Shown: positions 14,625 through 22,456 of the stretch, one piece after another
Layout of the letters: the number at the start of each line of letters is the position of its first letter
How positions within the stretch are numbered: the stretch's first letter is position 1
From: Rhizobium sp. CG5
Lineage (GTDB): Bacteria; Pseudomonadota; Alphaproteobacteria; Rhizobiales; Rhizobiaceae
Length of the DNA: 42,155 nt
Assembly: GCF_023701945.1 (NCBI RefSeq)
Contig: NZ_JABAEF010000031.1
Span: 1-42,155, forward strand
Reading direction: 5' to 3'
Made by a program: the position numbers and the translations under genes
The notes under the pieces: generated by a model
Seen by the model: only the letters and a program-made list of their open reading frames with translations
Told to the model about the DNA's origin: nothing
Databases searched by the model: none

Positions 14625-16139
14625 TCAGAACGTCTTCCAGTCGCCATCGGCCTCGAAGGCGCTTGCCGCCTGGTAGATCGTGCCTTCGCAGTAATCGTTG
14701 GCGATCAGCATGAGGCCGACGGGGAGGCCGTCGGACAGGCCGCAGGGAATCGACATGGCCGGATGCCCGGTCACGTCGAAGGCGGCCGTCGTTGCCGTCA
14801 TTTCGAAACCGCGCGTAACGATTTCAGCAATGGATGCATCCTTGCCGGGCAGCGGCGACGCGACGCAGGGCACGGTCGGCATCAGCAGGAGGTCATAGGA
14901 GCCGAATACGGCGTCGAACGCTTTTTTCAGCTCAAGCACGATGTTGTGCGACTTCGCATAATAGCGGCCGCGATAATGGCTGAGCCCCCACTGCCCCACG
15001 AGCATGCAGAGCTTCAGCGTCACCGAGAGATCGTCGGCCTTCTCCCGCCAGCTCGAATGGGCATCGAGCAGGCCCACGTCATAGAGACCCTTCCAGTTGA
15101 AGCCCATGCCGTTGCCGTGCAGCATCTGCGCCATGAAACCTTCGAGCGTGATCGGGTTCCAGGCGCAAAGGGCAGTGAGGAACTCCGGTATGGAAACCTC
15201 GGAAACCTCGGCTCCGAGTGCCGCAAAGCGCTCGGCCCCTGCCCGCACCTTTTGCGCCACGCCGTCCTGCGTATTCGGGAAGGAGAAGCCCTCCGTCAGG
15301 ATTCCGATCCTGAGACCCTTGACGCCCTTGCCGAGGAAATCCGTATAGGCTGCGACCTTGGGCGCATACTGGCGCGGATCGAGACCATCGGCCCCGGCCA
15401 GCACTTCCAGCAGCAGAGCATTGTCGGCAACGTTCGACGTAATCGGACCGGTATGATCGATGGTGCTTTCGATCGGCATGACGCCGGTATAGGGCACCAG
15501 GCCATGCGTGGGTTTCATTCCATAGGTGCCGCAATAGGCCGACGGAATGCGGATCGATCCCCCCTGATCGCCGCCGATCGCCATATCGACTTCGCCGGCC
15601 GCGACCAGTGCTGCCGAGCCGGAAGAAGAGCCGCCGGCCGAATAGCCATGACGGTTCGGATTGTGGACGGGGCCGGGATGGGACGTGTGGCTGCCGCCGG
15701 AGAGGCAGAAATGCTCGCAGGTGGCCTTGCCGACGATGGTCGCACCGGCATCCAGCATGCGCGTGACGATGGTGGCGTCGCTGGCGGGAATGAAGCCTTC
15801 CAGCGTTGTGGAGCCGTTCATCATCGGCACGCCGGCAAGCGCCACATTGTCCTTGAGAGCGACTGTCCTGCCCGCAAGCTTGCCGTCTTTGGCGCCCGTC
15901 ACGGTGCTTTTCCGAGCCCAGGCGCCGAGTTTGTTTTCGTCTCCGCCCGGCCTGTAGCCCGGCGTGCGGGGATATTTGACATCCGGCGTCGGGTTCGGGT
16001 GATTGTCGATCACGTCATAGGCGTCGAATATCCCGCCCATCAGTGCCTGGTATTCGGCCGCCTCTTCCAGAGACATGGTCATATGCAGGCTGGCGGCAAG
16101 CTTTGCGACGTCTGCTGCGGTGGGGCGTGTGATGGACAT
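14625..16139 (-). CDS. Amidase (amidase signature family, nitrile-pathway type)
   Basis: A 504-residue amidase-signature enzyme. The Ser-cisSer-Lys triad is complete: K96 in ALKDNVA, cis-Ser S171 in AGGSSSGSAA and nucleophile S195 in GGDQGGSIRIPSA. These are the same residue numbers I recall for the characterised Rhodococcus N-771 nitrile-pathway amidase, suggesting near-colinear homology. It hydrolyses amides to carboxylate and ammonia in the cytoplasm. It is transcribed toward the nitrile hydratase genes and would consume their product. The start MSITRPTAAD at 16139 has AAGGA seven bases upstream. The long gap before it (16140-16733) suggests a promoter separate from the aldoxime dehydratase gene. 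Confidence 0.93.
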   Translation of the reverse strand: MSITRPTAADVAKLAASLHMTMSLEEAAEYQALMGGIFDAYDVIDNHPNPTPDVKYPRTPGYRPGGDENKLGAWARKSTVTGAKDGKLAGRTVALKDNVALAGVPMMNGSTTLEGFIPASDATIVTRMLDAGATIVGKATCEHFCLSGGSHTSHPGPVHNPNRHGYSAGGSSSGSAALVAAGEVDMAIGGDQGGSIRIPSAYCGTYGMKPTHGLVPYTGVMPIESTIDHTGPITSNVADNALLLEVLAGADGLDPRQYAPKVAAYTDFLGKGVKGLRIGILTEGFSFPNTQDGVAQKVRAGAERFAALGAEVSEVSIPEFLTALCAWNPITLEGFMAQMLHGNGMGFNWKGLYDVGLLDAHSSWREKADDLSVTLKLCMLVGQWGLSHYRGRYYAKSHNIVLELKKAFDAVFGSYDLLLMPTVPCVASPLPGKDASIAEIVTRGFEMTATTAAFDVTGHPAMSIPCGLSDGLPVGLMLIANDYCEGTIYQAASAFEADGDWKTF

Positions 16140-16733
16140 AGGTCATCCTTTCCTGTTGTGACAAGAGCATTGGGTGTCAGTGATGGAGTTGGGTGGCGGC
16201 GGTGGCCTGCGGTTCGGTTCAGCCGATGCCGAACTGTGCGGCGATGCCCTCATACCGGTCGAGTTAACCTGTGATCCTGCGTATCTGGATAGGCAGAATG
16301 TCTTCGGTCGGTTTAGAGAGCAGCATCTTTCGATGCCACGCGACACGGAACGCGGGCCGAACTGATCACGCCGCGATCCTCGTCAAAATGGGACCGGTTG
16401 AAGAGGCCGGTTGGCGCAAGACGGCGGGCGCAGGGAAGAAAGCGCCGCGGATGCAGGCGGTACAACACAGGAAAAGGCGGCCAGACAATTTCATCATTGG
16501 GTTCCCCATTGTTATAGCGAGAGATATGGATGAAATTATATTAGTTGTAAAGTCTATTATTTTGCGCGATACTCGTTACGAAATAAGGCAGCTATGCCAC
16601 TAATATATATACATATTTCCGCTTTTCGTGCCCACAAGAACCCCAATGCAGGACCTTGGAAATGCGCACAAATTCGAAACAGACGGCAAACATGCGCCTA
16701 CATTTGCCGTCCGCATCAAAGAGGAGCGGCCGT
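16140..16733. other. 594-base gap between aldoxime dehydratase and amidase; probable promoter region
   Basis: No convincing gene was found. The part 16520-16620 is strikingly AT-rich. On the minus strand it has a perfect TATAAT (16535-16540) with no good -35, as expected for an activator-dependent promoter, and a TTACAA (16545-16550) near it. Arms TTATTT (16557-16562) and AAATAA (16581-16586) form a loose inverted repeat. A transcript from here would carry an untranslated leader of nearly 400 bases before the amidase start. Confidence 0.45.
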
Positions 16734-17792
16734 TTAGTTTCCGGCGCTCGCGGCATCCCGCATCATGCCAGTTTCGGGATGACAGTTGATGTATTCGTAG
16801 AACTGGTTCGCACCGTCGAAGACCGATACCTCATGATAGAGGCGCAGCTTCTGGAGACCGGCGGCAACGCGGAAAAACGTAACGAAAATACGCAGATGCG
16901 TCGGATGCGACTCCGCCCAGCGCTCCAGGAGATCCAGCGAGCGCCAGTGACCGATGTTATAGCTTTTCTCCAGCAAATTGCCGTCAAGATCAATGTATTG
17001 AACGTAGCGGTTGCTATAGCAGCCGAGCGGTTTGCCGTTATCACGCAGGAAGTCCATGCCGTCCCGCAACGTCGGCTCAATCTCATCGAGATAGAGACTG
17101 CGCTCTGTGCCGTCCGCCTCGGCCCAGTCCTGACCGGAGCGGATAAGGGCAATGTTGTCGTGTGCCTTGACGACCACCCTCCCCCGTTTATCCGGCTCTC
17201 CGGATATGATCTCGAGTCCGCCGGTGGCGCTCATCCGATCGGTCTGCGAAATCGGAAACCTGTCGCGCATGGAGCCCCAGTAACCATGCTCCTGAATATC
17301 TCCACTGATATCGTCCATGATGGCACCGACGCCGGGAAGCCGGTCCTTGAAGGCGTAGAGCGTTTCATACTGCTCGGCGCGCGGGCTGACGATCTCGCGA
17401 AAGTATCCGACGGAGTCCGAAAGTCTCTCCTCCGACGCCCACCAGCCGGCGACGGCCGGCGAAGCCAACCAACGCAGATAGGCGTCTCGATCGCGCCAAT
17501 AGCCGACGGCAATCAGGTTGTCATAGCCCTGCGCATCCTGATGGTGCGTGAGATCGTATTCTCCCGGACCGTCCGGCAGGGCAAAATGGCTGACGAGGCC
17601 ACGAAGCGCATCCATCGCGTTAGCTTTCCGCTCCTCGCCGAGATACTGAACGCCGAGATATCCCATGACGACCTGTTGCAGATCTTCACCTGCTCGTGCG
17701 ACCCACATGGGAAACGGCGGTTGATAATCATCAGCAATACGGCGGGACAGGGATCTGGGACATTTGAGATGCTGGTCGATAGCCGATTCCAT
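16734..17792 (-). CDS. oxd: Aldoxime dehydratase (heme enzyme)
   Basis: A 352-residue member of the heme-containing aldoxime dehydratase family, nearly the length of OxdRE/OxdA. All four residues known to matter in OxdRE fall at the same numbers here: R178 (GSMRDRFP), S219 (LIRSGQDW), the proximal heme ligand H299 (SHPTHLRIF) and the distal H320 (KLRLYHEV). The family dehydrates aldoximes to nitriles using ferrous heme. It is the first step of the route completed by nitrile hydratase and amidase downstream. The ATG at 17792 has GAGAGGA just upstream. A divergent AraC gene lies 191 bases away, the arrangement known for aldoxime dehydratase regulators. Phenylacetaldoxime versus aliphatic preference cannot be read from the sequence. 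Confidence 0.95.
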   Translation of the reverse strand: MESAIDQHLKCPRSLSRRIADDYQPPFPMWVARAGEDLQQVVMGYLGVQYLGEERKANAMDALRGLVSHFALPDGPGEYDLTHHQDAQGYDNLIAVGYWRDRDAYLRWLASPAVAGWWASEERLSDSVGYFREIVSPRAEQYETLYAFKDRLPGVGAIMDDISGDIQEHGYWGSMRDRFPISQTDRMSATGGLEIISGEPDKRGRVVVKAHDNIALIRSGQDWAEADGTERSLYLDEIEPTLRDGMDFLRDNGKPLGCYSNRYVQYIDLDGNLLEKSYNIGHWRSLDLLERWAESHPTHLRIFVTFFRVAAGLQKLRLYHEVSVFDGANQFYEYINCHPETGMMRDAASAGN

Positions 17793-17983
17793 AGTTCCTC
17801 TCTTTCTTCCTTCCCGCCGCGGCGAAAAGCCTTTCAGCCGATCCAGCGGGTGGCGCGGGTCCTTCGAGGTGCGGGATTGCTCTTGAGGCCCGTCTGCGAG
17901 AATGTCATCGGCAACGGGACCGGTATCGTCCCGTATTGCGGAGTCGTTGACCGAAACTGCGCATTGGCGAGAAGGCGAGCCTT

Positions 17984-18940
17984 ATGACGATCGACTGTCA
18001 CAGCACGCGGAAATACAGCACCGGGACATTGATCGCGGTGGAACAGGACACGCCGCTTATGAGAGTGGAAACCTGGCGCCATGGCGCAGGCCGTTTGCCG
18101 GAGGTTATTCCCGCGGCGACCGAGATCGCGGTCATGCTGTCAGGCCGGCTGAACGTCGAACGACGAGGGGATGGCCGCTATCAGAAGAGCGCGGCGGGCC
18201 CTGGAACATTCTGGCTCTGTCCCGCAGGAATCCATGAATCCTGTATCTCGCTGTCGGACACCATGGTCGAAACGGTCCATTTCTTCCTGCCGCCGGACCT
18301 GCTCGGCGCGACGGCGCTCGAGGAATGGGAGATCGACCCGGGGGCCGTCCAACTGGACTATGCCGGCGGCTGCTTCGATCCGATGCTCAATCAGATCGCG
18401 ACGGCATTTCGCACCTTGCGTCACGCGCCGGAAGCAGGAATCAACCGGTTGCTGTCGGACAGCCTCCGGATAACGCTGGCGGCCCATCTGTTGCGTTCCT
18501 ATCTGGTTCGCCCAGCAAGCCGCGATGAGCCGACGCAGCGCCGTGGCCTCCTCGATGATCGCCGTCTCCGGCGGGTGGTCGACCTTGTGGAAACCCGGCC
18601 TGAAGCAGATTTCTCGCTGCAGGCGCTTGCCGATGAAGCCTGCCTCAGCCCGTTCCATTTCGTCCGAGCCTTCCATCGCACTGTTGGGAAAACACCCTAC
18701 CAATATGTCGTCGAGCGGCGGATCGAAAAAGCGAAGGACAAACTTCGCTCGAGATCGCTATCCCTCGTGCAAATCGCCGCCGAAAGCGGCTTCGCCACTC
18801 AATCGGGATTTACCCGCACCTTCAGGAAACTGACGGGCGTTACGCCGGGACGTTTCCGGGATAGCGCCGCAGAACAGGCAGGGGTGCCTGAGCGCAACAA
18901 GGGTGTCGGTGAGGCGCATCGCAAACAGCCGCCATCCTGA
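17984..18940 (+). CDS. AraC-family regulator, divergent from aldoxime dehydratase
   Basis: A 318-residue regulator. The N-terminal cupin-like sensor domain (EIAVMLSGRLNVERRGDGRY, FWLCPAGIHESC) is followed by an AraC double helix-turn-helix from about residue 200: SLQALADEACLSPFHFVRAF, GKTPYQYVVERRIEKAK, VQIAAESGFATQSGFTRTF. The C-terminal tail after GVTPGRFR is poorly conserved. It is divergently transcribed from oxd and shares a 191-base promoter region with it, so it probably activates oxd in response to an aldoxime or nitrile. AraC/XylS-type regulators accompany characterised oxd genes. The ATG at 17984 is chosen, with GAAGGCGAG before it; an upstream in-frame start at 17902 lacks support. 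Confidence 0.87.
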   Translation: MTIDCHSTRKYSTGTLIAVEQDTPLMRVETWRHGAGRLPEVIPAATEIAVMLSGRLNVERRGDGRYQKSAAGPGTFWLCPAGIHESCISLSDTMVETVHFFLPPDLLGATALEEWEIDPGAVQLDYAGGCFDPMLNQIATAFRTLRHAPEAGINRLLSDSLRITLAAHLLRSYLVRPASRDEPTQRRGLLDDRRLRRVVDLVETRPEADFSLQALADEACLSPFHFVRAFHRTVGKTPYQYVVERRIEKAKDKLRSRSLSLVQIAAESGFATQSGFTRTFRKLTGVTPGRFRDSAAEQAGVPERNKGVGEAHRKQPPS

Positions 18941-18951
18941 GCATCAAGCGG

Positions 18952-18967
18952 GCGTCGGTCGCGACGC
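18952..18967 (+). terminator. Probable Rho-independent terminator after the AraC gene
   Basis: GCGTCG (18952-18957) and CGACGC (18962-18967) form a six-base perfect stem with a four-base loop, followed by TTTCT, 12 bases after the AraC stop. It is short but correctly placed. Confidence 0.5.
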
Positions 18968-19236
18968 TTTCTGTGAACGAACGACAAGTCTTGCCATTTC
19001 CAACATCAAATTTTCCATGAGCGAATTTGGCGCATTTTTCTTATTTTCCCGATGTCAGTTTGTGGCGTTGCAACGAGGGCAACACGATGTGGACATGATG
19101 TCTTTCGATCTGGCCAAGATCAGAACGGCAGAGCGATTCCGCGGCTGCAGACGCTCTGTCTTGGCGGAACGCCGCCGAGGCATCGCCGATCCATGGCCTT
19201 GAGGTATCAGATACATTCCCTAACGTGAGACAAGGA

Positions 19237-20736
19237 TCAACGCGCACCGCCGCTCGCGCTACGAAACGACATGGCGGTGATCGGCGAGATGGTCTTCCCC
19301 GAACGATGCGGCTGGCCTGAACTGCGGCCAGATACATCCTCCAGATGGAAGCGCCCGACGAGACGCATGAGTTCCGCGGCTTCCTGTGAAAGACTATGGA
19401 TGGCGGCCGTCGTCTCTTCCACCATGGCGGCGTTCTGTTGCGTTGCCTGGTCCATCTGGATGACGGCTGTGTTGACCTGCCCAAGGCCGGCCGCCTGCTC
19501 CTGTGCGCCTGTGGCGATTTCAGAAACTATGGCATTGATGTCGCCCACATGAGTGACGATGCGATCAAGCGACTTGCCAGTTTCATCGACAAGCGTGACG
19601 CCCTGGGTTACCTGCTGCGCGGAAGTCGAGATAAGTGACCTGATCTCTTTGGCAGCCTCAGCTGAACGTTGGGCCAATGCTCGCACCTCGGACGCCACCA
19701 CAGCGAAACCGCGCCCAGCCTCGCCTGCCCTTGCCGCCTCGACGCCAGCATTCAGCGCCAACAGGTTCGTTTGAAATGCGATATCGTTGATGACCCCGAT
19801 GATCTGGCTGATCTGTCTCGACGACTGCTCGATAGCCGTCATCGCGGTGATCGCGTCACCAACTACCTTGCTGGAATGTTCGGCATCGGCCCTGGCGTCC
19901 AGGACCGCCTGTTTTGCATGTCTGGCTCCGCTCGCGGTTTTGTTCACGGTCACGGTGATCTCGTTGAGCGTCGCAACGGTTTCCTCGAGTGAGGCTGCCT
20001 GTTGTTCGGTACGTCGGGACAGGTCCTCCGCAGCGCCAGAAATTTCGCGAGAGCTTAAGTCTATCGTCGACGTGTTGGTCGCAACCATCCGGATCGCGTC
20101 TTGCTGCTTCTGCATGGCTTGGTTAAAGTCGTGCCGCAATGCTTCATAGTCCGCAGCGAATACATCAACCAGGCGGAACGTCAGATCTCCGTCCGCAAGT
20201 TTGCTGAGACCGGCAGCGACCCGATCAACGACAAGTGCCTGTTGGCTGAGCAGCGCGGCTTGCCTTTCCTCAGCATCCTTGATCTCCTGGATATGAGATT
20301 GGGTGCCTGTCATCCGGAGAGGCTTACCAGCTTTATCGCGCAAGCACGCAGCGGAAGAACGTACCCAAACCCATGAACCGTCACGATGCCGAAGCCGAAA
20401 ATCCTCGTAAAAGCGCTTTTTGCCCGTAGTATCAGTCGCGAAGGCGGCAAGTGCTGCCAGGATGCGGTCAGCATCTTCCGGATGGAAGCGCTCACCGACG
20501 AATGCGATCGAATTTGGAAAATCTTCCTGACTGTTAAACCCGAGAAAACGCCGATAACTGTTCGAGAAGACCCATTTGCAGTCAGGAGACAAGATGTCGC
20601 CGTCTGCAATCACGCAGTCCCACACGCCGACACCATCAATGTCAAAAACGAGTTCAGTCATCTGACGCAGATCGAGAAGTTCCCGACGTTCAGGCGACGT
20701 CATTTGAGACCGATCTGAAAACACTTTCGAAAACAT
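19237..20736 (-). CDS. Methyl-accepting chemotaxis protein, soluble, PAS-containing
   Basis: A 499-residue chemoreceptor without membrane segments. Residues about 30-150 form a PAS_3-type domain (FYEDFRLRHRDGSWVWVRSSAACLRD). A HAMP-like linker (GLSKLADGDLTFRL, about 175-190) follows, then the long coiled-coil signalling domain with the conserved tip NDIAFQTNLLALNAGVEAARAGEAGRGFAVVASEVRALAQRSAEAAKEI. Gly replaces the usual Ala in ALNAxVEAA. There is no C-terminal CheR-binding pentapeptide. Soluble PAS receptors usually sense cytoplasmic redox, energy state or metabolites. Its position between aldoxime and nitroalkane-type genes hints at metabolism-dependent taxis to these compounds, which is speculative. 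GAGGGG precedes the ATG by seven bases. Confidence 0.88.
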   Translation of the reverse strand: MFSKVFSDRSQMTSPERRELLDLRQMTELVFDIDGVGVWDCVIADGDILSPDCKWVFSNSYRRFLGFNSQEDFPNSIAFVGERFHPEDADRILAALAAFATDTTGKKRFYEDFRLRHRDGSWVWVRSSAACLRDKAGKPLRMTGTQSHIQEIKDAEERQAALLSQQALVVDRVAAGLSKLADGDLTFRLVDVFAADYEALRHDFNQAMQKQQDAIRMVATNTSTIDLSSREISGAAEDLSRRTEQQAASLEETVATLNEITVTVNKTASGARHAKQAVLDARADAEHSSKVVGDAITAMTAIEQSSRQISQIIGVINDIAFQTNLLALNAGVEAARAGEAGRGFAVVASEVRALAQRSAEAAKEIRSLISTSAQQVTQGVTLVDETGKSLDRIVTHVGDINAIVSEIATGAQEQAAGLGQVNTAVIQMDQATQQNAAMVEETTAAIHSLSQEAAELMRLVGRFHLEDVSGRSSGQPHRSGKTISPITAMSFRSASGGAR

Positions 20737-21301
20737 TCACATGCCCCTCACTGAAATTTGGAGCAAGAATACTCAACATAAGTTAATTTTGTCAGAAAAT
20801 GCAGATAATTATTACATGAAAAAGCGTCCGATTAAGGGAAGGGAAAAATCCTGCAATCTGAGAAACCTCCGTCTGGAGCAGATCGATCCCATTCTTTCAC
20901 TCATCAAAGAACCATAGGGACGATCATCGTCCTGAAGATGAAACACGGTGTAGCGGTATGCCGGCGGGCTTTGCGGCCCGGAATCCTGGTAAACGTGCTT
21001 GGTTCTGCACATGACTATTGCTGTAAAGTCTTGAGCCGCGGCAGCGCAATCCGGCTCGCGCATTTAGTCGTAAGTACTATGAATCATAGATTTCAGTTTT
21101 ACGACCTTATATTCGCTGCTTGCCGTGCGCGCAGATACCACACTGCTGCACCTGACAGTATTAATATCCTCAATCTCCAAGCAGAGATGATGGACACCCC
21201 CCCGCCAGGTTCGGCAAAAGATGTGGATGAGACTTAAAGCGTTCCGAGCGCTATTATATTTGCCAAGCGCTAGATCCGCCGAACGGTGCTCGTCCACAGG
21301 C
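20737..21301. other. 565-base intergenic region, largely featureless
   Basis: No intact gene was found. A short minus-strand segment (21140-21222) looks like a relic of a glyoxalase-fold protein and is listed separately. The 20740-20820 part is AT-rich and precedes the chemoreceptor gene, so it probably contains that gene's promoter; no clear -35/-10 pair was identified. Confidence 0.4.
21140..21222 (-). pseudogene. Possible relic of a VOC-fold (glyoxalase/methylmalonyl-CoA epimerase-like) gene
   Basis: The minus strand encodes GGVHHLCLEIEDI, which resembles the GGxHHxCxEVDDI metal-ligand block of methylmalonyl-CoA epimerase-type VOC proteins. Flanking residues in this frame do not continue the fold, and no start or second half is evident, so it would be a decayed fragment. 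A run of seven C (21196-21202) lies inside it. A chance match to a short motif is possible. Confidence 0.3.
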
Positions 21302-22264
21302 CTAAAAGTCGACTGCATGCGCATGGTGAGCTTCCCGGAATTCGCGCGGGGAGGCCCCGAAGCGTTTGCGGAAGGTCCGGCTGAAATACGAGAGATCATT
21401 AAACCCCCAGGCAAAGGCTATCTCCGATATCGACAGCCGAAACTGCTGGTTGGCGAGTGTATCAGCACAATGATCCAGACGTTTCTCCAGCAACATCCGT
21501 TCGAAACAGGTGTCCTGTTCGTGGAGCAGTCGCTGGATTTGCCGTCTCGATATGCCAAAACGCCGCGCCACCTTGTCGATATTCAATGCCGCATCGGCGG
21601 CATTGCCATCGATGTAACCTGCTATGGAACGTTTCAACTCGGATCGAACGATCTCGCGACTTGACTCCACGGCAGGTTGCGTCGCTCCCATTGCAACGGC
21701 TGTCAATTGCGCAATGCTCCGCGACATCACGTCGGCTGAGCCCTGGTCGATATCCTGTGCCTTGCCCGCAATCGACTTGAGAAAATCGATCAACACCTCA
21801 CCGACGCCGCTGTCACGCCCCACGGCCACAGCGAGCGCCGCCTCAGGGCGTTCAAGGAGCGGGCGCAGCAAATGTTGCGGAATACGGAACGACACGACGT
21901 TCCAGTTATCGATAAAATCAAGAGAATAGGGGCGCGTCGAGTCGACAATGGCGAACTGGTCCGGATAGACCATCGTTTCCCGACCTGCATGCATCACGCG
22001 GCTGCGGCCGGCGAGTTGCAGGTTAAGGAAGAAGCAATAGCGATCGTCGCGTTTGATTTCCCGGCTTCGCCTGTGTACGATCTGGGACTGCGACGTGACG
22101 TTGACGACATTGATATCGGAAAGAAGCTTCGATTCAACGCGACTGGAAAAGCCCCCGTTGGTTCGACGCTCCGGCAAGAGATTGATGAATGCCTCGCATA
22201 GAACCTCGCGCCAATAGCTGAACTGGTCCTTCTCCGGCAAATGCTCCGTTGTCCAAACAGTCAT
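21302..22264 (-). CDS. AraC-family regulator (FeaR-like, AraC-binding-like N-domain)
   Basis: A 320-residue regulator beginning MTVWTTEHLPEKDQFSYWREVLCEAF. This resembles FeaR-type proteins, which govern amine/aldehyde catabolism in enterobacteria. A beta-rich sensor domain (YCFFLNLQLAGRSRVMHAGRE, VYPDQFAIVDSTRPYSLDF) is followed by helix-turn-helix segments NIDKVARRFGISRRQIQRLLHEQ and ISEIAFAWGFNDLSYFSRTFRKRFGASPREFR. It follows the nitroalkane-oxidase-like and aldehyde dehydrogenase genes on the same strand, 192 bases behind the former, and is likely their regulator. AAGGG precedes the ATG. The ligand is unknown. Confidence 0.86.
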   Translation of the reverse strand: MTVWTTEHLPEKDQFSYWREVLCEAFINLLPERRTNGGFSSRVESKLLSDINVVNVTSQSQIVHRRSREIKRDDRYCFFLNLQLAGRSRVMHAGRETMVYPDQFAIVDSTRPYSLDFIDNWNVVSFRIPQHLLRPLLERPEAALAVAVGRDSGVGEVLIDFLKSIAGKAQDIDQGSADVMSRSIAQLTAVAMGATQPAVESSREIVRSELKRSIAGYIDGNAADAALNIDKVARRFGISRRQIQRLLHEQDTCFERMLLEKRLDHCADTLANQQFRLSISEIAFAWGFNDLSYFSRTFRKRFGASPREFREAHHAHAVDF

Positions 22265-22456
22265 CCCTTAACTCCAGATCCGCGATTAACTCCCTCCCGC
22301 CGCTTCCCTGTTCTTTTTATCGAAACGGCGTTTCGACGCACGTGGTAACCAAGGCTTTTCATCGGGGCGGTCTCTTCAACCGCTCCGATGCCATGCATAG
22401 TCAAAACGGCCCGCCGCAGGAACCATAACGCACCTGCAGGCCAGATCAACGACCTG

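Noticed and set aside
14619..16274. 551-codon open frame on the plus strand opposite the amidase
   Set aside because: It is the antisense of a clear amidase with complete catalytic residues; its translation is rich in Arg/His and lacks any recognisable domain, as expected for a GC-rich shadow frame.
20812..21063. 83-codon minus-strand open frame
   Set aside because: No homology pattern, no convincing ribosome site and an irregular composition; treated as non-coding.
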